Below, in pieces: positions 1 to 5,197 of a DNA stretch of 5,338 nucleotides. A program made the position numbers and the translations under genes. The notes under the pieces were generated by a model. It searched no databases. It saw only the letters and a program-made list of their open reading frames with translations, and was not told the origin of the DNA. Within the stretch, counting starts at the first letter, position 1; the number at the start of each line of letters is the position of its first letter. The stretch comes from Pseudomonadota bacterium (GTDB lineage Bacteria; Pseudomonadota; Alphaproteobacteria; Rhizobiales; Hyphomicrobiaceae), in NCBI GenBank assembly GCA_021812845.1, contig JAKAML010000126.1:1-5338 (forward strand), read 5' to 3'.

Positions 1-172
1 CGAGCGCTCGCCGCCTCGACGCGGCTGTCGCGGCCGCGCCGCACACCCTCGCGAGCCCCCGATAGCGTCCCGACGGCGACCGCCGGTCGCAGAGCCCAAG
101 GCCGCCCGAGGCCCTGCATCGGAGCGGCACCCCGAGAAGAACCGACGACCGAGATCGGAACGGAAATGCAAA
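1..172. other. Left-edge region without a supportable gene
   Basis: No frame here gives a recognisable protein. Three weak possibilities remain. A rightward frame open from the edge ends at a TAG at 63-65 and could be the last 20 residues of a gene outside the window. A leftward frame starting with ATG at 119-117 is open to the edge for about 39 codons, but its product is not recognisable and it lacks a good Shine-Dalgarno sequence. A second rightward frame is simply open. All three have similarly GC-rich third positions, so composition does not separate them. A small inverted repeat (GCGACC at 76-81, GGTCGC at 85-90) has no T-run after it on either strand. Confidence 0.4.
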
Positions 173-192
173 GGGCGGCCTCGAGGCCGCCC
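164..192 (-). terminator. Intrinsic terminator of the leftward DUF465 gene
   Basis: A perfect 20-bp palindrome, GGGCGGCCTCGAGGCCGCCC, lies at 173-192. It begins 9 nt past the stop codon of the leftward DUF465 gene. Read on the minus strand it forms an 8-bp all-G/C stem with a TCGA loop, followed at once by TTTGCATTT (172 to 164). That is a short, interrupted U-tract, as is common for terminators in GC-rich alphaproteobacteria. On the plus strand nothing T-rich follows, so the signal is directional for leftward transcription. Confidence 0.75.
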
Positions 193-201
193 AACGGGAG
201 T

Positions 202-378
202 TCAGTGCTTGGTGCCGTCCTGAAGACGAGCAATCTCGTCCTTGATCTTCAGCTTCTCCCGTTTCATTCGCCGGATTTCCGTATCGCTGGAACCCGGACT
301 TGCGATCGCCTCCTGGATCTTACGCTCGAGAAGCCGGTGCTTCTCGCCAAGCTCCACAAGATGAGCGTTCAGCGCCAT
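202..378 (-). CDS. DUF465 (YdcH-like) small helical protein, copy A
   Basis: This is a complete 58-residue protein. The sequence has the DUF465 pattern: a first helix containing L-x-x-L-x-x-K-H-R-x-L (around residues 7-17), a short Gly/Ser/Pro-rich turn near 28-32, and a second basic helix with I-R-R-M-K-R-E-K-L-K-I-K-D-E-I (residues 35-49). This predicts a helical hairpin or short coiled coil. The family is widespread in proteobacteria; its function is not established, and there is no signal peptide or membrane segment. The frame extends upstream to 756, but the start at 378 is chosen because GGAGG lies 6 nt before that ATG and because the family normally begins just ahead of this first helix. 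The gene stands alone on the minus strand, ends in a strong terminator, and is divergent from a second member of the same family. Family assignment is confident; the role is unknown. Confidence 0.88.
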   Translation of the reverse strand: MALNAHLVELGEKHRLLERKIQEAIASPGSSDTEIRRMKREKLKIKDEIARLQDGTKH

Positions 379-464
379 CCTTGCCCTCCATGACAGGGTT
401 GAAGACGACGGAAGTTTGACAGATCCCCCGGCGGTTGTCCATTTCCGTCGAAGGGATCGTTTAC

Positions 465-494
465 ATCCTATCCCCGAAATCCGGAGGTTTCGAA
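465..494 (-). promoter_or_regulatory. Weak candidate promoter for leftward DUF465 gene
   Basis: On the minus strand TTCGAA (494-489) is followed after 18 nt by TAGGAT (470-465). The -10 element matches the sigma70 consensus at 4 of 6 positions and the -35 at 3 of 6. The start would fall near 458, about 80 nt before the ATG at 378. This is the best pair I found in front of this gene, but it is weak, and alphaproteobacterial promoters often depart from the E. coli consensus. Confidence 0.25.
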
Positions 495-620
495 CCGCAT
501 TCGGCCGACCGGGCAGGCGCGGTCGCGAGCCTCGCCGCAATCCCTCCCGGGCGCGCGATCGATCGGCTGCAACCCCCCGCAGGGCCGAGAAATAATTGCC
601 GGGGCGGGCCTCCGCGGCGC

Positions 621-649
621 TTGAAAGACGGGCTAAAGGCGACGATAGT
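621..649 (+). promoter_or_regulatory. Candidate sigma70 promoter of rightward DUF465 gene
   Basis: TTGAAA (621-626, 5 of 6 to the -35 consensus) is followed after exactly 17 nt by GATAGT (644-649, 4 of 6 to the -10 consensus). Transcription would start near 655-657, just ahead of the GAGAAGG ribosome-binding sequence at 658-664. That gives an extremely short untranslated leader before the 8-codon frame at 671. The fit of promoter, Shine-Dalgarno and leader frame within about 50 bp supports the call. No operator is evident. Confidence 0.5.
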
Positions 650-657
650 TCCGCGCC

Positions 658-664
658 GAGAAGG
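658..664 (+). promoter_or_regulatory. Shine-Dalgarno sequence of the leader frame
   Basis: GAGAAGG lies 6 nt ahead of the ATG at 671, an ideal distance. It is 32 nt from the DUF465 start at 697, too far to serve that start directly. It therefore points to translation beginning at 671 and reaching 697 by coupling. Confidence 0.45.
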
Positions 665-670
665 CCTGAG

Positions 671-697
671 ATGGCGGGAACTGGGCTCAAGACCTGA
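671..697 (+). CDS. Putative 8-codon leader peptide (MAGTGLKT)
   Basis: An ATG at 671 opens an 8-codon frame, MAGTGLKT, ending at TGA 695-697. The last base of that stop is the first base of the DUF465 start, giving the overlap TGATG. The leader start has a good Shine-Dalgarno (GAGAAGG, 6 nt upstream), while the DUF465 start has no clear one of its own. The two frames differ, so this is not an N-terminal extension. The arrangement is the classic geometry for stop-restart translational coupling. The peptide has no run of a single amino acid, so amino-acid attenuation is not suggested. A frame this short can arise by chance. The case rests on spacing and overlap only. Confidence 0.35.
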   Translation: MAGTGLKT

Positions 698-903
698 TGC
701 AGCGGACGAACGAGAGGGAGTTGCGCGAGCAGCTCACGAAGCTCCGCGCGGAGCATCGTGTGCTCGACGACGAGATTGTCGCCATGGAGACCACCGGCAC
801 CGCCGACCAGCTCCAGATCAAGCGCCTGAAAAAGAAGAAGCTGGTGCTCAAGGACCAGATCACGGCGATCGAGGACCAGCTCCTGCCCGACATCATCGCC
901 TGA
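697..903 (+). CDS. DUF465 (YdcH-like) small helical protein, copy B
   Basis: This is a complete 68-residue protein of the same DUF465 family as the leftward gene at 202-378. The first helix carries L-x-x-L-x-x-E-H-R-x-L-D-x-x-I (about residues 13-27). After a Thr/Gly turn near 32-35, the second helix carries the hallmark basic stretch I-K-R-L-K-K-K-K-L-x-L-K-D-Q-I (about 41-55), and the protein ends in an acidic, hydrophobic tail. A cytosolic helical hairpin is predicted; the function of the family is unknown. The frame is closed upstream by TGA at 667-669, and 697 is the only ATG before the first helix, so the start is firm. It lacks a good Shine-Dalgarno and overlaps the stop of the 8-codon frame at 671. 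No terminator follows; 148 bp without a gene lead to the exonuclease gene, so read-through into the repair genes is possible. Confidence 0.9.
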   Translation: MQRTNERELREQLTKLRAEHRVLDDEIVAMETTGTADQLQIKRLKKKKLVLKDQITAIEDQLLPDIIA

Positions 904-1051
904 CGGCCGCGCGACCTCGGCGGCGATCCCGGATCCGGCCCGACGCCGATGAACCGTCCCGCCGGCCGCTGCGTTCCCGGGTCATGGCGCACGCCCCTCG
1001 GAACCAGAACCGCCGCGGCCTCCGCAATGGACCGGGTCACGGCCGACACCC

Positions 1052-2074
1052 ATGTCCATGATGCCCGATCAGCCCGGCACCTGGCTGCACCCGACGGCCG
1101 ACGGACTCTATTGCGGTCCGGGCGGCTTCCACATCGATCCGGCGCGCCCGGTCGAGCGGGCGGTCGTTACCCACGGCCATTCCGACCACGCCCGCCCCGG
1201 TCACGGCGCGGTGCTGGCGACGCCCGAGACGGTCGCGATCATGAAGGTTCGCTATGGCGCGGACGCCGCCGGCCGCTTCGAGACCCTCGACTACGGCGTC
1301 ACGACGCGGATCGGCGACGCCTCGGTACGGCTCGTGCCGGCCGGCCACATCCTCGGCTCGGCGCAGGTGGTCGTCGAGTGGCGCGGGGTCCGGGCCGTCG
1401 TCTCCGGCGACTACAAGCGCGCGCCCGACCCGACCTGTGCGCCGTTCGAGCCTGTCGCCTGCGACGTGTTCGTGACGGAAGCGACCTTCGCGCTGCCGGT
1501 CTTCCGCGCCGTCCCGGCCGAGCGGGAGATCGGCCGCCTGCTGCGCTCGCTGTCCGACGAGCCGGGCCGCACGCACCTCGTCGGCGTCTACGGTCTCGGC
1601 AAGTGCCAGCGGCTGATCGCGCTGCTCCGCCATGCGGGCTACGACCGGACGATCCACCTGCACGGAGCGCTGGCGCCGCTGTGCGCGCTCTACGAGGAGC
1701 TTGGGGTCGCGCTCGGCCCGTTGGCCCGGGTCGCCCCGGACGGCGGCCGTGCGGGTCTCCCCGGCGAGATCGTGCTCGCTCCGCCGTCGGCCCTGGCCGA
1801 CCGCTGGTCGCGGCGCTTCACAGACCCGGTGACGGCCTTCGCCAGCGGCTGGATGGCGATCCGCGGCCGCGCCCGCCAGCGCGGCGTCGAGCTGCCGCTC
1901 GTCATCTCCGACCACGCCGACTGGACGGGCCTCGTCCGCACTGCGCTCGAGACCGGCGCCGATGAGGTGTGGGTCACGCACGGCCGCGACGACGCGCTCG
2001 TGCACGAGCTCGGCAAGCACGGCGTCGCGGCGCGCGCCCTCGCTCTCGTCGGCTTCGACGACGAGGGGGACTAG
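1052..2074 (+). CDS. Ligase-associated DNA exonuclease, metallo-beta-lactamase/beta-CASP fold
   Basis: This 340-residue protein matches the 'ligase-associated DNA damage response exonuclease' family, relatives of SNM1/CPSF-type nucleases. Characterised members are manganese-dependent DNA nucleases thought to trim DNA ends for the partner ligase. The metal-site motifs are all present: T-H-G-H-S-D-H (H41, H43, D45, H46), A-G-H-I-L-G-S-A-Q with H99, S-G-D-Y-K-R with D120, T-E-A-T-F with E143 (motif A), I-S-D-H-A-D-W with H288 (motif B) and V-T-H-G with H310 (motif C). The N-terminal G-L-Y-C and F-H-I-D-P segments are also typical. No signal peptide is seen, so it should act in the cytoplasm. The ligase gene follows after 5 nt, so the two are surely one operon. 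The start is somewhat uncertain: ATGs occur at 1052, 1058 and 1061, all in frame, and none has a strong Shine-Dalgarno. I use the first. The catalytic site looks intact. Confidence 0.92.
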   Translation: MSMMPDQPGTWLHPTADGLYCGPGGFHIDPARPVERAVVTHGHSDHARPGHGAVLATPETVAIMKVRYGADAAGRFETLDYGVTTRIGDASVRLVPAGHILGSAQVVVEWRGVRAVVSGDYKRAPDPTCAPFEPVACDVFVTEATFALPVFRAVPAEREIGRLLRSLSDEPGRTHLVGVYGLGKCQRLIALLRHAGYDRTIHLHGALAPLCALYEELGVALGPLARVAPDGGRAGLPGEIVLAPPSALADRWSRRFTDPVTAFASGWMAIRGRARQRGVELPLVISDHADWTGLVRTALETGADEVWVTHGRDDALVHELGKHGVAARALALVGFDDEGD

Positions 2075-2079
2075 CCTTC

Positions 2080-3717
2080 ATGCGCGCTTTCGCCCGCCTG
2101 ATCGACGATCTCGGACGCGCCCGGAGCCGCAACCGCAAGCTCGAGATCCTGGCGCGCTATTTCGCGAGCACGCCCGATCCCGACCGCGGCTGGGCGCTGG
2201 CGGCGCTGACCGACGGGCTGCCGCCCCGGATGCCGTTGCGCCGCCTGCTCGCCGACCTGATGGCCGAGCGGGTCGATCCGCTGCTCTACGAGCTCTCGCG
2301 CGATTTCGTCGGCGACACCGCCGAGACGGTCGCACTGCTGTGGCCGGACGACGGCCGCGATTGCGACCAGTCGCCGGCACTGGGCCAGGTGGTGGACCGG
2401 CTGCGCGGCGCCGGGCCGCGCGAGCACGCTGCGATCCTCGCCGGGCTTCTCGACGCCGTCGCGGCGCCGGAGCGATACGCGTTCCTGAAGCTGGTCGGCG
2501 GCGCTCCGCGGGTCGGCGTCTCCGCCCGCCTCACCCGGCAGGCCCTGGCCGATGCCTTCGCCCGCGACATCCGGGAGATCGAGGAGGTGTGGCACGCGCT
2601 CGCCCCGCCCTACGGAGCGCTGTTCGACTGGCTGGGCGGTTCCGGGGCGCGTCCCGAGACGGCGAACCTGCCGGTGTTCCGCCCGCTGATGCTCGCGAAC
2701 CCGATCGACGACGAGGATTTTGCGGCCCTCGTTCCGGGCGAGATCGCCGCCGAATGGAAATGGGACGGCATCCGCGTCCAGATCGCCGCCACGCGCGGCG
2801 ACGCGCGCCTCTACAGCCGCACGGGCGACGACATCTCCGCCGCGTTCCCGGAGATCCGCTCGGCGTTCGCCGGCGCCGAGGTCGTGCTCGACGGCGAATT
2901 GCTCGTGGTCCGCGACGGTGCGGTGGCGCCCTTCAATGCGCTGCAGCAGCGCCTCAACCGGCGCACCGTCGCACCGCGCCTCCTGCGCGACAGTCCCGCC
3001 CACGTCCGGCTCTACGATCTGCTGCTCGACGGACGCGAGGATCTGCGCGCCCTGCCGCTCTCGGTCCGCCGCGAGCGACTCGTCGCCTGGCATTCCGCCC
3101 GCCGTCCGCCGCTGTCCGACCTGAGCCCGCTGGTGCCATTCGACAGCCTCGATGCGCTGCGGCGGATCTGGTCGTCGACGCGCGCCGCCGGCATCGAGGG
3201 CCTGATGCTGAAGCGCATGGCGAGCCCCTATCTGGCCGGGCGCCCGAAAGGTCACTGGTGGAAATGGAAGCGCGCCGCGCAGACGCTCGACTGCGTGCTG
3301 ATGTACGCCGTGCGCGGATCGGGGAAGCGCGCGTCGTATTATTCCGACTACACCTTCGGCGTCTGGCGCCCGGGCGAGGGCGAGGCGCGGGAGCTGGTGC
3401 CGGTGGGCAAGGCGTACTCGGGCTTCACCGATGCCGAACTCGAGGCGCTCGACGCCTGGGTGCGCGCCCATACGACGGAGCGGTTCGGGCCGGTGCGAAG
3501 GGTGGCGCCGGGGCTCGTGCTCGAGATCGCCTTCGACGCGCTCTACGCCTCGTCACGGCACAAGTCGGGGCTCGCCATGCGCTTCCCGCGTGTCCATCGC
3601 ATCCGCTGGGACAAGCCGGCCGCCGAGGCGGATTCGCTGGAGACGGCCCAGGCGCTGTCCGGAGACTCCGTGGAGCCGCGGCCGGCCGCCGGCCAGACCG
3701 GGCACCCGCTCAGTTGA
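2080..3717 (+). CDS. ATP-dependent DNA ligase, cisplatin-response (LigB-like) family
   Basis: This 545-residue enzyme seals nicks through a ligase-adenylate intermediate. An N-terminal DNA-binding domain (about 1-200) contains the family segments K-L-E-I-L-A-R-Y-F (20-28) and P-R-V-G-V-S (143-148). The nucleotidyltransferase domain holds motif I E-W-K-W-D-G-I-R with the adenylated lysine K227, then R247 in S-R-T-G, motif III D-G-E (271-273), motif IIIa L-Y-D-L (311-314), motif IV E-G-L-M-L-K (373-378) and motif V W-K-W-K (394-397). An OB-fold domain follows and ends with motif VI R-W-D-K (509-512). Length and domain order are normal for this stand-alone repair ligase. It has no polymerase or phosphoesterase domain and no Ku gene nearby, so it is not the LigD end-joining type. 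The start at 2080 is preceded by GAGGGGGA (2063-2070) and lies 5 nt after the exonuclease stop. In some bacteria the gene sits with an Lhr-type helicase and a Pde phosphoesterase; neither is here. Its 3' end overlaps the convergent bamB by 8 bp. Confidence 0.94.
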   Translation: MRAFARLIDDLGRARSRNRKLEILARYFASTPDPDRGWALAALTDGLPPRMPLRRLLADLMAERVDPLLYELSRDFVGDTAETVALLWPDDGRDCDQSPALGQVVDRLRGAGPREHAAILAGLLDAVAAPERYAFLKLVGGAPRVGVSARLTRQALADAFARDIREIEEVWHALAPPYGALFDWLGGSGARPETANLPVFRPLMLANPIDDEDFAALVPGEIAAEWKWDGIRVQIAATRGDARLYSRTGDDISAAFPEIRSAFAGAEVVLDGELLVVRDGAVAPFNALQQRLNRRTVAPRLLRDSPAHVRLYDLLLDGREDLRALPLSVRRERLVAWHSARRPPLSDLSPLVPFDSLDALRRIWSSTRAAGIEGLMLKRMASPYLAGRPKGHWWKWKRAAQTLDCVLMYAVRGSGKRASYYSDYTFGVWRPGEGEARELVPVGKAYSGFTDAELEALDAWVRAHTTERFGPVRRVAPGLVLEIAFDALYASSRHKSGLAMRFPRVHRIRWDKPAAEADSLETAQALSGDSVEPRPAAGQTGHPLS

Positions 3718-3720
3718 GCG
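3707..3720. repeat. Inverted repeat holding both convergent stop codons
   Basis: CGCTCAGTTGAGCG is two perfect 6-bp arms around GT. The stop of the ligase (TGA 3715-3717) lies in the right arm, and the stop of bamB (TCA 3710-3712 on the plus strand) lies in the left arm as its mirror image. No T-run follows on either strand, so this is not an intrinsic terminator. Two facing TGA codons make part of the symmetry automatically; only the outer 3 bp per arm are extra. Confidence 0.6.
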
Positions 3721-5143
3721 CGATCAGCTTGGCGTTGTCGGTGACGACGAACATGCGGCTCTGGGCCACGATCGGCGCGATATAGGCCGGATTGCCGAGG
3801 CTCTGCTGGGCGGTCACGCGCCCGGTCGCGGCATCGACGCCGACCAGCGCGCCCTTGCTCGAGGTCAGCCACAGCGCGCCGCCCGCGAGCACCGGCCCCG
3901 ACCAGGTGCCGCCGCCGGGCATGTTCATCGTCCACTGCACCTTGCCGTCGCGGCGCGAGACCGCCATGAGCTGGCCGCCGGTGTCGACGACGAACACGCT
4001 CTCGCCGGCGACCCAGGGTGTCTGGGTGCCGGGGACGTTGAGCGACCACAGCCGCTCGCCGGTACGGACCGAGGTCGCGATCATCCGGCCGCCGTGCCCG
4101 ACGGCGAACACTGTGCCGCCGTCGATCGCCGGCCGCGCGGCGTCGCTCATCGACGCGAGCTGCGAGGTGGTCCGCGTCCGCGAGAGATTGTCCGACCACA
4201 CCGACGAGCCGTCCGAGACCTTGAGCGCGACGAGATCGCCGGAAGGATAGGGCACGACGACGATGTCGCCGTCGACGGCGGGGCTCGTGTTGATGACGAG
4301 GCTGGCCTGCTGCGGCAGCCCGCGGACGACCCAAAGCTCATTGCCGTCGGCGCCGGAGAGACAGTAGAAGCGGCCTTCGGTCGAGACCACGAACACGCGG
4401 TCGCCGGACGCGGTGGGCGCGGCGCGGACGGGCGTGCCGAGCGCCTTCTCCCACAACTTCCTGCCCGACTGCGGATCGATGGCCGCGACGTTGCCGAAGC
4501 CGCTCGTGGCATAGAGGCGGCCGTTGTCCGCCGCGAGGCCGCCGCCGAAGCCGCCGCCGCTCGACGCCCCGAGCGAGAAGAACCCTCCGGCCGCCTTCTC
4601 GCGCTCGGGCTTCATCGACACGCGCCACACGGCCGAGCCGCCCGAAAGCCCGAAGGCGCTGATGGTGCCTTCGGCATCGAGCGTATAGATGCGGCCGCCA
4701 TAGACGACCGGGCTCGCCGTCAGCCGGCCGCTCTTGCTGGATCCGGCGCCGGCGTCCGCGCTCCACGACTGCTTGGGGCTCGCACCGAGCGCCAGATGGC
4801 CGGGTGCGTTGCTCGCCTCGCCGCCCGGCTGCGCCCAGGTCTCGTTGGCGCGTGGCGGCGGCAGCGCGATGGGCTTGTCGGCGGCCGCCAGCTCACCGGG
4901 GATCTTTTCGGTCGTCGCCATCACCGGGATGCGCTTGCCGGGCAGCGGAGCCTGCTTCTCTTTCCAGGGGTTCAGATCGCTGACCTTCGGCAGGCTCGGA
5001 AGACTGTCCGACGAGCAGCCGCCGAGCGTAGCGGCGAGCAGGGCGAGCAGGGCGAGCCCCGGCCGCGCGCGGCCGCGAGCGCGCGGGCGGACTCCGGTCG
5101 GCGAGGAAGGGGGCCGCATCGTGATCGCGATGTGTCGAGGCAT
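3710..5143 (-). CDS. Outer membrane assembly lipoprotein BamB (PQQ-like beta-propeller)
   Basis: This 477-residue lipoprotein is the likely BamB subunit of the BAM complex, which folds beta-barrel proteins into the outer membrane; it would act on the periplasmic side of that membrane. A basic n-region (R19-R27) and a hydrophobic stretch (30-40) lead to the lipobox L-G-G-C with C43 as the lipidated residue. The serine at +2 favours outer-membrane sorting. A Pro/Ala-rich linker (about 44-125) precedes a propeller of PQQ-like repeats, each ending in G-x-x-x-W-like segments (W173, W231, W271, W316, W366, W404). The closing strand L-I-A-L-N at the end probably completes the first blade. A Gly-rich insertion lies at 186-203. 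It is longer than E. coli BamB (392 residues), mainly through the linker. The start at 5143 is chosen over the internal ATG at codon 9 because only it has a strong Shine-Dalgarno. It follows a likely TPR gene by 54 bp, the same order as yfgM-bamB in enterics. Another PQQ-propeller lipoprotein is possible but less likely. Confidence 0.86.
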   Translation of the reverse strand: MPRHIAITMRPPSSPTGVRPRARGRARPGLALLALLAATLGGCSSDSLPSLPKVSDLNPWKEKQAPLPGKRIPVMATTEKIPGELAAADKPIALPPPRANETWAQPGGEASNAPGHLALGASPKQSWSADAGAGSSKSGRLTASPVVYGGRIYTLDAEGTISAFGLSGGSAVWRVSMKPEREKAAGGFFSLGASSGGGFGGGLAADNGRLYATSGFGNVAAIDPQSGRKLWEKALGTPVRAAPTASGDRVFVVSTEGRFYCLSGADGNELWVVRGLPQQASLVINTSPAVDGDIVVVPYPSGDLVALKVSDGSSVWSDNLSRTRTTSQLASMSDAARPAIDGGTVFAVGHGGRMIATSVRTGERLWSLNVPGTQTPWVAGESVFVVDTGGQLMAVSRRDGKVQWTMNMPGGGTWSGPVLAGGALWLTSSKGALVGVDAATGRVTAQQSLGNPAYIAPIVAQSRMFVVTDNAKLIALN

Positions 5144-5146
5144 CCG

Positions 5147-5156
5147 CCTCTCCCTT
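5147..5156 (-). promoter_or_regulatory. Shine-Dalgarno sequence deciding the bamB start
   Basis: On the minus strand AAGGGAGAGG runs from 5156 to 5147, placing the core GGAG 6 nt before the ATG at 5143. The alternative ATG eight codons later (5119) has no purine-rich sequence in front of it. The longer signal peptide form is therefore preferred. Confidence 0.75.
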
Positions 5157-5164
5157 GTCGGTTC

Positions 5165-5189
5165 GGACCGGGCTCGTTCCCGCCGGTCC
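5165..5189 (-). promoter_or_regulatory. Intercistronic hairpin between the TPR gene and bamB
   Basis: GGACCGG (5165-5171) and CCGGTCC (5183-5189) form a perfect 7-bp G/C-rich stem around an 11-nt loop, filling much of the 54-bp gap. On the minus strand no U-tract follows; GAACCGACAAGGG leads straight into the bamB ribosome-binding site. It is therefore not an intrinsic terminator. It could protect or define an mRNA end, or tune expression of bamB relative to the upstream gene. Its function is inferred only from position. Confidence 0.4.
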
Positions 5190-5197
5190 CGGGCACG

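Larger units (their letters stand above)
379..696. other. Divergent control region between two DUF465 genes
   Basis: This 318-bp stretch has no protein gene of normal size; the long rightward frame crossing it (435-1061) resembles no protein and overlaps real genes. It contains the Shine-Dalgarno of the leftward gene (384-388), a weak leftward promoter candidate (465-494), a better rightward promoter candidate (621-649), and the 8-codon leader frame (671-697). A 10-bp palindrome CGATCGATCG lies at 556-565, between the two promoter candidates. It could be an operator, but such a short GC-rich palindrome is expected by chance. Local A/T-richer patches around 441-482 and 588-600 fit a regulatory region. 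Confidence 0.6.

Noticed and set aside
76..90. Hairpin GCGACC-GCC-GGTCGC as a terminator of a gene ending at 65
   Set aside because: The stem is only 6 bp, no T-tract follows on either strand, and the gene it would serve is itself unsupported.
1..119. Leftward frame starting at ATG 119-117 and open to the left edge
   Set aside because: About 39 codons with no recognisable product and no clear Shine-Dalgarno; other frames are equally open and equally GC3-rich. It could only be judged with sequence beyond the left edge.
416..444. Exact TTGACA at 416-421 as a rightward promoter
   Set aside because: The best -10 at 16-17 nt spacing (around 438-444) matches only about half the consensus, and the site is about 275 bp from the next rightward gene. 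The pair at 621-649 is much better.
487..497. GGTTTCGAACC resembling a tRNA T-loop or integration site
   Set aside because: The flanking bases do not form the 5-bp T-stem on either strand, and no anticodon arm or acceptor stem can be drawn around it.
904..1051. Terminator or promoter between the second DUF465 gene and the exonuclease
   Set aside because: Only short GC palindromes such as CCGGATCCGG (929-938) are present, with no T-run, and I found no convincing -35/-10 pair.
435..1061. 208-residue rightward frame across the divergent region
   Set aside because: It overlaps the second DUF465 gene in another frame, and its translation is an Arg/Pro/Ala-rich string resembling no protein family.
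1037..2020. 327-residue open frame antisense to the exonuclease
   Set aside because: A shadow of a gene with complete metal-binding motifs; no domain and no ribosome-binding signal of its own.
2071..3471. 466-residue open frame antisense to the ligase
   Set aside because: It lies opposite a ligase with every catalytic motif intact. Its translation is Arg/Ala/Gly-rich with no recognisable family, as expected for an antisense frame in very GC-rich DNA.
3678..3689. 12-bp palindrome GCGGCCGGCCGC near the ligase end
   Set aside because: It lies inside coding sequence, no U-run follows, and palindromes of G and C alone are common by chance at this base composition.
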